NCBI GenBank assembly: GCA_014529385.2
Contig: CM043964.1
Coordinates: 138,156,029 to 138,220,028, forward strand
Reading direction: 5' to 3'
DNA from: Adiantum capillus-veneris
Taxonomy: Eukaryota > Streptophyta > Polypodiopsida > Polypodiales > Pteridaceae
Length of the DNA stretch: 64,000 bases
The notes below the pieces were generated by a model. The model did not search any database, was not told where the DNA came from, and was given only the letters and a program-made list of their open reading frames with translations. This document shows positions 56,849-64,000 of this stretch, piece after piece; the stretch's first letter is position 1, and each line of letters begins with the position of its first letter. The position numbers and the translations under genes were made by a program.

Positions 56849-58265
56849 ATGATGGCTCCATCTATGGCTAGGGACGTGGAGATGACTCTCGAAAATGATC
56901 AAAACCCTCCCTCGACCCCTGCTTATAGTCAAGGAGGGTGTCATTCATCCTTTGTTCGGGCTTGTAGCTCTAATCCTACCGCAAGCTCTACTAACATAAG
57001 CCGAAGTGAAGCATGGATTGGAAAAGAACTTACACCAAGTGGCTCTACTTTGCATCAGGCATTTGATAAACAATGGATGCTTGAACTCCATCTTAAGTGG
57101 ACGCAATCATTTGTTGCATGTGGAATTCCTTCTAATGTCATTCCAAATACTATCTTCAAAGATGCTTTAATGAGCACAACGAAGAAGGTTTTTGTGGTAC
57201 TTGATCATAATAAGATGCATACATAATATTTAGATAAGGTAAAACTACATCAGAGAATATTTTCAAACGCACAACTCTTGATTATGTGCCACAGTATGGA
57301 TGCACAATTGCTCTAGATGGTTGGACAATTTGTCAAAAGAAACCATTGATTAATGTGATGTTGATTCGTCCAAGAGGATCCATTTTTCTTGAAGCGATCA
57401 ACACACCCTTGAAGAGAAAACTAGTGGATATCTTGCTAGTATATATGAGCGTTTGATCAGAAGAGCAGGGGGACCTAAAAATGTGATAGTCATTGTCACA
57501 GATAATGCATCTAACTACAAAGTAGCTGGAAAATCGATTGAAGCAAAGTATCCGAAGATTACATGGGTTCCATGTGATGCTCACACTTTGAATCTACTTT
57601 TAAAGGAATTTGGAAAAATTCCTTCTATTAAGCAAACTCTTCTAGATGCAAACCACTTGGTGAAGTTTATAAGAGAGCATTCATTTTCTTACGCTTTATG
57701 TAGAACAAATTCCCCAACAAAAAATTTACAGATTTTTTGTGTGACACGTTTTATGATAGTGTATTACGTTCTCTCTATACTACAACAGGTTAAAACACCC
57801 CTTGTTGAAACAATGGCATATAGAAGATGGGACATTTGGCTTGATAAATATCCCAAGTATGAACCTGCTGCTTTCAAATGCCATCAGCTTGTAAATTCTC
57901 TTGTTTTTTGGAGAAATGTAGACAAAATTGTTACTATCACATAACCCTTCACTCATCTGATACGATTAGTGGACAAAGAAGCCTCTATCTTTGGATGGGT
58001 TTATTGGTACATGCATGAAGTCTCTCGCAAGTTAAAAGACTGTGCATCTTATGCAGGAAAATAGAAAGCCATGTTGATGTCGTTTGTCAAAAGACAATGG
58101 GAGTAGCTGCATACTGCTCTACATGGAGCAAGGTTAAACAATTGCCAATGAGCTCAACTCCGATGATGAAATGGAATGGAACTCGAAAGATATTGATCCG
58201 GAATATTTAGATGTTGAAGAAATTGATGACATGGTGCCTGTGATTGAGGGGACGGATGAGTTGTA
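56849..58265 (+). pseudogene. hAT transposase catalytic region (DUF659-type)
   Basis: After the foldback insertion the plus strand codes for WTQSFVACGIPSNVIPNTIF (57100), then, in another frame near 57300, GCTIALDGWTICQKKPLINV and IRPRGSIFLEAIN. This is followed in the long frame 57453-57944 by NVIVIVTDNASNYKVAGKSI, KYPKITWVPCDAHTLNLLLK and WRNVDKIVT. The Asp in LDGWT, the Asp in VTDNA and the PC.AH.LNL motif are the recognised DUF659/hAT catalytic-core landmarks. Downstream frames decay, and a short acidic end is visible near 58190-58265. Stops and shifts show this copy is inactive. Confidence 0.88.
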
Positions 58266-58570
58266 AAGTTTGTACTATATTCTCAATTAATTTTGTAATG
58301 CAAAAGTTGTGTGGAGTTCAGCTTCACAATCTCTCTCTCTCTCTCTCATTATCTCTCTTTCTCTCCATCTTCTTTCTATAATTGTCAAAAAGAGACAGGG
58401 GGAGAGAATAAAACTTACACAATTACAACAACATCCAACATGTTCATTTGTTCCAGCAAATAGAGATTTACGGATCAAAAAGAGGTTTTAATTACAAATT
58501 TTGAGATTTCAGATACAAAAATAGCTCATTATTGTTTGGGAGATTTAATTTAGATCATGGACTGGATCCC
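58266..58570. other. Spacer between convergent transposase and coiled-coil frame
   Basis: It contains a short (CT)n run at 58330-58347. No gene is seen. Confidence 0.5.
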
Positions 58571-58963
58571 CTAAAGATCAGATACACAAAATTTTGAATT
58601 GCCGAATGAATCGCTTGGACCCTCATTTCCTATCTCTTCTTCGATTACACGCCCATATCTTGCCTCATAAAATGCCAACTTTCTTTCTAGCTCTGCTATA
58701 CGAGTGTGCATCATGTCTGGGATATCTCCTTGACTTGCCAAATCCATGCCTTGGGTTGCGAGCTTCTCAATGAATGCGATTTCTTCATGCAAATATGTGT
58801 AAGCTCTTTTGCAAGGAGGGTCTTCTTGATTGGCTTCCTGTGCATGAATCTTCTCCGCTGGGCATCCTTTGCCAATGCCTGCTGTAGTGGGACGATCGTT
58901 CCAATCTACTTTGAGCCGCAATACACAATAACAATAGCATTGTTGCACAAAGTAAATTTTCAC
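58571..58963 (-). pseudogene. Helical minus-strand frame, function unknown
   Basis: This 130-residue frame has a long predicted helix (RIAELERKLAFYEARYGRVI) and an acidic end. It lies 3' (minus sense) of the kinase-like gene and may be its C-terminal exon, a separate cargo gene or chance. No family is recognised. Confidence 0.35.
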
Positions 58964-59438
58964 TTGATTATTATTTGGTGGCGATCTTTATACTTGGATA
59001 AATCTTGAAAGGATATTTCTCACGAGCACAGTGTGTTGCAAATCAGAAACTTTTAAGGGAGCTCAAGCCTTAGCATTTCCACTAACTCAAAACAATGTAT
59101 TGCATACAAAATGATTTGGGCATAGCTGTCTGCATTGCCTATAATTTAGTGGCTCCCCTTGAAGTTATGATTCGTCCTCCTAGGATGCAGCCAAAGCGTT
59201 AAGATCTCCTTGAGCCACTTGAATCTCTTCCTCTTTGTAAATTTGTTGTGCAAATGCGTGATTAAGAAAAGGATCATTAGGTTGCAAGGCATTCTGGTCA
59301 AGAACAATATCTTCCATATCTGAAATTCAAAACAATAAACTTTAATGAGCAAAACCTTAGCACTTAGAAAAGAGAGATGGTTTAAAGGATTTTGGTGATC
59401 CAACTTGAAATACTTTAAAACCCTAAGTTGTTACTGAT
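58964..59438. other. Unassigned, possibly an intron or 3' part of the kinase-like cargo gene
   Basis: A minus frame at 59146-59403 is short and unrecognised. Confidence 0.3.
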
Positions 59439-60409
59439 TTAATCATCAATAGGCCTCAAGCAAGATTCGGTTACAACATGATAGCCAACATTATGGGCTC
59501 CATTCAAACAAAGGCTTAAATCCCATATTTTAGGCCTATCTAGGGGTTTTGAGAATTTTCCACTGGCAAGATGTTTGTTTACATTATGTAAAAATTCGTG
59601 CTTAAGAACCTCAGAAGGCTCTGGAATACACACAACCAAGCGTTTAAGAATATATGAGAGACTATATATATCAGATGCTTTGGTGAAAGGAGGAAAGTTG
59701 GTGCTGATATTTTCAGGGCAGTCCATGGATAATCTTGCTCGAATTGAGCTCCAGTTTGAGGATTGGGGTTTGGCAGCTTGGAAAATGTTGCCAAAGTGTT
59801 TGATGGTGTACTTTGTCCCCAGTCCATGATCCTAGCATACACTCCTTGCCCGCCAAAATGTAGTAGAATATTTCTAGTGTGTAGATCGTTGTGAATGAAG
59901 TCGTGACTATGCATGAATTTCATTGGCTCTGCACAAGAGCCTTGCAAATCGGCAAAATGTTGTCTATGAAAAGTTGTACGATTCTAGATGTGTGCTGAAA
60001 CTCTCTTATTGTAGGTTCGCTTCCATCATGATGACATGCCTGAATCCACCGGTCAAGGTGACCTCCATTCCAAAGCTTGAAGATCAACATGGGCCTTTTG
60101 CTATAACAAACAAGAGCGTGCACGGGGCTCGGCACCTGAAGGAGAAGGCACATCCTCTTCTGTCTTGGGACATTTAGAAGAGCCTTCGACCTTATCCTTG
60201 CTCTTCAATTCTGAATGTAGTTGTGCCACAAGCTGCATTCGCTCTTTGGTTCCAGGTTTGGCTTTGATTTTTGGATGAACCATACTCTCAAAGTTTTTAA
60301 TGACTTGGCCCAATAATTGCTTTATTGTGTTATGCATTACTCCATTAGTGCGTAGAGTTGGGTCAAATGAAACATGGAATGCACTGCCAGCACTGCTCCT
60401 CAAGTTCAA
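59439..60409 (-). pseudogene. Kinase-like cargo gene inside the hAT element
   Basis: Minus-strand frames read in order: a Lys/Glu-rich N-terminal part (HPKIKAKPGTKERMQLVAQL); RPMLIFKLWNGGHLDRWIQA (hinge-like); a frameshift near 59940; FIHNDLHTRNILLHF (catalytic loop H-x-D-L-H-x-x-N) and VYARIMDWGQS (Asp of the metal-binding loop as D-W-G); a frameshift near 59720; then FTKASDIYSLSYILKRLV, matching the kinase aF-helix motif (D-x-x-S-x-x). The order and spacing fit a protein-kinase fold with non-classical loops. It is antisense to the transposase and lies within the same terminal repeats. No Gly-rich loop is recognised, so the N-lobe may be missing or diverged. Kinase activity is unlikely in this broken copy. 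Confidence 0.72.
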
Positions 60410-60704
60410 TCACAAAATCGTCGAACTTTGCCTACAGTGGATCAAATGCCCAACGCAAATGATCGTCTGAAGCTCCATAGAGAGATAAAACTAGAGCATC
60501 ACAAATGATTTTTGTGATGCTGACACGTTAAGTTTCCCCGTCTCTACCATGACTGAAGCCTGAAAATACATGAAGCGAATAAAATTAAGGTAGATCTAGA
60601 ATAGATATAAATTTGACATATATGATTGTAAATAGAAAAAAACAAAAACATTTCAATGGACGATAATAACAACAAGCAACAAAAGATCTAAACATATATA
60701 ACTC

Positions 60705-61690
60705 CTCCCTGTAGTGCAATGCGGTGGTCAGCAACAGCCAGAGACAAACAATCTATTAAAACCAATCTCCCTGCAGTGCGACGTGGTAGTCAGCAACAGT
60801 CAGGGACGAAGGATTTAAAATACCTATCCCCTCTCTACAATGCAACACGATGGTCAGCAACACGTAGAGACGAGAAATTTATTAAATCCAATTACCTTGT
60901 AGTGTGATGCGATGGTCAGCAACAGCTAGGAGCGAAGGATGTAAGATACCTAACCCCTCCCTATAGTGCGACACGATGGTCAACAACAACTAGAGATGGA
61001 GAATCTATTAAATCCAATCTTCCTGCAGTGGGACACGATGGTCAACAACAACCAAGAATGAAGAATTTAAAAACCTTAAACCCCTCCTTGCAGTGCGACA
61101 CGGTGGTCAACAACAACCAAAGATGAGGAATTTATTAAATCCAATCTTCTTGCGGTGCGACGTGATGGTCAACAATAGCCAAGAACAAAGGATTTGAAAA
61201 CCCTAAACCGTTCCCTGCAGTGTGACATGGTGGTCAGCAATAGATAGAGACAAAGAATCTATTAAATTCAATCTTCTTGCGGTGCAACGTGATAATTATC
61301 ACAACCAAGAATGAAGGATTTAAAAATCCTAAACCTCTCCCTGCAGTGCGACACACTGGTCAGCAACAGACAAAGACAAAGAATCTATTAAACCCAATCT
61401 TCCTACAGGGCGACACAGTGGTCGGCAACAACTAGGAAGAAAGGATGCAAGATAGCTAATCCCTCCCTGCAGTGCGACTCGGTGGTCAACAATAACCAGA
61501 GATGCAAAATCTAATTGCACATCCTAAGCTACTCCCTGCAGTGCGACATGAAGGCCAACAGCAGTCAAGGATGAAGCATCTAAAGTCTAAACCCCCCTTG
61601 TAGTGTGTAACTAGGATCAACACAGCCAGGGACGGGTGTCTAAACTCTCTCTCTTTGTAGTGTGACATGGGGGTCAACACAGTCAAAGAG
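60705..61690. repeat. Minisatellite, about 60 bp unit, 15-16 copies
   Basis: The unit runs like CCCTCCCTGCAGTGCGACAC then GGTGGTCAGCAACAGCCAGA then GACAAAGAATCTATTAAATC. Alternate copies end in AAGGATTTAAAA or GAATCTATTAAA, suggesting a higher-order pair of about 120 bp. It lies between the kinase-like gene and the right terminal repeat. Confidence 0.92.
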
Positions 61691-61805
61691 AGCGACTAAC
61701 CTGCAAACTAACTGAGGTGCAAGCAAAGGTCCACAACAATAGCGCTAGCAAATACAACGTCAGAGAAAAAAACATAAAAAAGGAGCAAAAGTGATTACCT
61801 GACTA

Positions 61806-61807
<2 letters not shown>

Positions 61808-61872
<65 letters not shown>
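61808..61872. repeat. (CT)n microsatellite
   Basis: About 65 bp of pure CT lie between the minisatellite and the right end of the hAT element. Confidence 0.97.
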
Positions 61873-61874
<2 letters not shown>

Positions 61875-61919
61875 CCTTGATGTCACTATGGCGATAGTTT
61901 GTTCGAACTGTCGTGGTGC

Positions 61920-62037
61920 CTTTTCTTATAAAGCAAAGATATTTTGATCGAAATATATTTCGATCAAAATATTTTTTATTTGAAGATATGCGTATAATAC
62001 GGATATACAACGTATAATACCAAATTATATGTACAAT
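61920..62037 (-). repeat. Right terminal and sub-terminal inverted region of the hAT element
   Basis: On the minus strand it reads ATTGTACATATAA, then GTATTATACG, CGTATTATACGC and GATCGAAATATATTTCGATC, paralleling the left end. Confidence 0.6.
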
Positions 62038-62040
62038 TTT

Positions 62041-64000
62041 TGTTACAGTTGTTGCTAATTCACATGTGTGTTACTTTGACATTGGTGCTACAAAGCACAT
62101 TACCTCACATCGTGGTTTGTTTACCTCTCTTGAGTCTATCCCTCATTGAAATTCAGTCACCTGTGCCAACAATGCCTCTTATCTGGTTCAGGGAGTTGGA
62201 AAGATTGTGCTTATTGCTGCAAATGGAAGTTCTTTCACACTTGTTGATGCATTATATGTACCTGGGATCAAGAATAATCTTTTGTCTATATTTGTACTTG
62301 CTAGACTTGGTCTTATAGTCAAATTTGTGGATGACAGATGTACAGTACATGATCTCAGTTTTGGTGATGAAATTATTGTACCTGGCATTTTATGTTGTAG
62401 GTTGTATAAGCTCACTTTGTACAACAAGTGTGGGCAAAATTTTGCAAATACAGTTGTGGATTCTAAGGCTATTCAGAGGCAAAACTTTGGCATGCATGTT
62501 TTGGGCATCTGAAAATTTTCTAGTTTGCTGCGTTTGCAAAAATTTGATATGGTTGCTTCTTTGCCGCCTCTTGAAGCACCTGTCAAACATGTTTGTGAAG
62601 GTTGAATTTTGGATAAGATACAACATTCTAAGTTTCCAAAGGATGGTTCAATTAGGGCCACATACAGGTTGCAGCTTGTGCAAAAGTGATGTTTGTGGGC
62701 CCATCGCAAACTCCATCTTTGGGCAATTACCTTTACTTCGTTACTTTCATTGATGATACTCCAGGCATGCATGGGTGTTCCGCTGAAGACAAAGTCCAAA
62801 GTGTTTTTGTGCTTCAAGCAATTTTTGGCTATGGATGAAAATGTCTCAAAATGTACTATGGACACCTCCGTTCTGATCGAGGGAGAAAGTATATGTCTCA
62901 TGAATTTAATGCATTTCATAGTAGTTGTGGGATAAAACACCAATGTACAATTCCATGTACACCTCAGCAAAATGAAGTTGCTGAGAGGAAAAACATGTCT
63001 CTTACAAAAATGGCAAGATGTATGGTCAAAAGTCAAGTTTTACCACATTTGTTTTGGCTTGAGGCTATTATGTGTGCCACTTATGTACTTAACAGGTGTC
63101 CTACAAAAGCTTTGCAGTATATGACTCCATATGAAGCATGGCATGATAGAAAGCCTTCTATTGAGCACATATGTGTTTTTGGTCGTTTGACATATGCTTT
63201 GGTTCCACAAACCCAACGGAGAAAATAGGACGATAAGGCTATCAAATGTATTTTTGTTGGTTATAGTGCTAAAAGCAAAGGTTACAGGTTGTATCATCCA
63301 CAAACAAAGTGTATCTTGGTCTCACAGGATGTTGTGCTTGTGGAAGATTCTGTTCACTCCTTGTTGTCATGTAATGTAAGCTCACAAGAAATGTATGACA
63401 CTTTGTTGCCTCTTTTTAGTGGTGGAAGTTCAAATGTAAATTCCAATGAGGCAAATGTACAACCTATGGGGGTTTCTGAAAATGTTACATATCAACCTAT
63501 TATTGATGCAGATGTACATGATGTACTTGATGAGGAAATTGTTGAGAATGAGTAGGCTAGAGGTATGCCAAAATGGTTGGCACATACTTTGCATGATAGT
63601 AAATTGGATGCACCTTTGTCTAGTCGTACTCATTCAGGTTCTCACGATGCATCTTATGCATCAGATTGTTATGCTTTGGTTGTGTCTAGCTTATGTGATC
63701 TTGAGGAACCTCTGTCTTTTGTTGAAGCACAAAATCAAAAAATTGGATGGCTGCCATGCAATCAAAATATGATGCACTTATAGAAAATGACTTTATGTGA
63801 TTTGCCTCATGGCAAAAAGTCCATTGGTACAAAGTGGTTTTCAAGTTGAAACGTAAGCCGGATGGTGAGATTGATTGCTATAAGGCTCGACTTGTTGATT
63901 ATGAAGAGACTTTCTTTCCCACTTGTTGTATGACTATTATGCATTTTCTATGTGCATTGGCAGCTCATTTTGGTTGGGATGTACATCTGTCAGACATTGT
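62041..64000 (+). pseudogene. Copia pol: protease, integrase and start of RT; runs off the right edge
   Basis: The plus strand codes in broken frames: protease CYFDIGATKHITSHRGLF (D-S-G changed to D-I-G), FTLVDALYVPGIKNNLLS; GAG-pre-integrase near 62480-62660; integrase core with LRSDRGRKYMSHEFNAFHS, CTIPCTPQQNEVAERKNMSL, LFWLEAIMCATYVLNRCPTK and YEAWHDRKPSIEHICVFGRL; then a linker with ASDCYALVVSSLCDLEEPLS and the beginning of RT (IGTKWFSS, a KWVFK-like motif broken by a frameshift) at 63.8 kb. Several stops (for example near 62150 and 63227) and frameshifts mark it as dead. It is plausibly the body belonging to the LTR at 50.64 kb, separated from it by the hAT element. Confidence 0.92.

Overview
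The window looks like a piece of a large, repeat-rich land-plant nuclear genome. The evidence is the end of a light-harvesting chlorophyll a/b protein gene at the left edge, a complete plant-type leucine-rich-repeat receptor kinase gene near 46 kb, plant Ty3/gypsy and Ty1/copia retrotransposons, a LINE, a hAT-type DNA transposon and many (CT)n/(AG)n microsatellites. A fern or another seed-free vascular plant is my guess from overall style; nothing in the sequence proves it. Only two host genes are clearly intact in what can be seen: the LHCB end (1-480, + strand) and the receptor kinase (45635-47755, - strand). Almost everything else is mobile DNA in various states of decay.

Layout. 1-480: LHCB 3' end. 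1.7-3.3 kb: a small minus-strand LTR element, followed by a 2x125 bp tandem duplication and a 350 bp near-perfect inverted repeat (3.9-4.2 kb). 4.5-14 kb: a decayed minus-strand gypsy element (RNase H and integrase at 11.6-13.9 kb) whose post-integrase part holds a second aspartic-protease-like stretch and a long charged coiled-coil region. 14-17 kb: AT-rich, LTR-like and mostly unassigned. 17-28 kb: another minus-strand gypsy (5' LTR and priming site at about 27.3-27.9 kb, gag, protease, RT, RNase H, integrase) split by a 3.5 kb LTR element at 19.4-22.9 kb that consists almost only of LTRs. 28.3-30.1 kb: a gypsy RT/RNase H remnant abutting a copia RT remnant. 30.2-32.1 kb: a related LTR piece, a kinase-like gene fragment and an 85 bp minisatellite. 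32.17-42.54 kb: a nearly complete plus-strand gypsy element with both LTRs (about 4% divergence by eye), gag with four zinc knuckles, protease, RT, RNase H, integrase and an extra 3' ORF.

42.5-49 kb: spacer and the receptor kinase gene with its CT-rich upstream region. 49.6-50.6 kb: a DUF4283/zinc-knuckle ORF1-like remnant ending at a copia LTR (50.64-50.84 kb) with a tRNA-Met-type priming site. The matching copia pol resumes at 62.04 kb and runs off the right edge. Between them sits a candidate 10.8 kb hAT-type element (51.22-62.04 kb) with AT-rich terminal inverted sequences, a BED-finger/DUF659 transposase, a minus-strand kinase-like gene and a 60 bp minisatellite next to its right end. 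The hAT element is itself split by a 4.3 kb foldback element (52.48-56.74 kb) with 0.6-0.8 kb CT-rich arms, which holds a LINE 3' end, three LINE tail copies and a smaller hairpin.

The least expected observation is that a kinase-like coding fragment with an H-x-D-L-H catalytic loop is followed by a minisatellite in the same order and orientation at two places (30.9-32.0 and 59.4-61.7 kb). This suggests that the kinase and array are part of a transposon family rather than a chance pairing.
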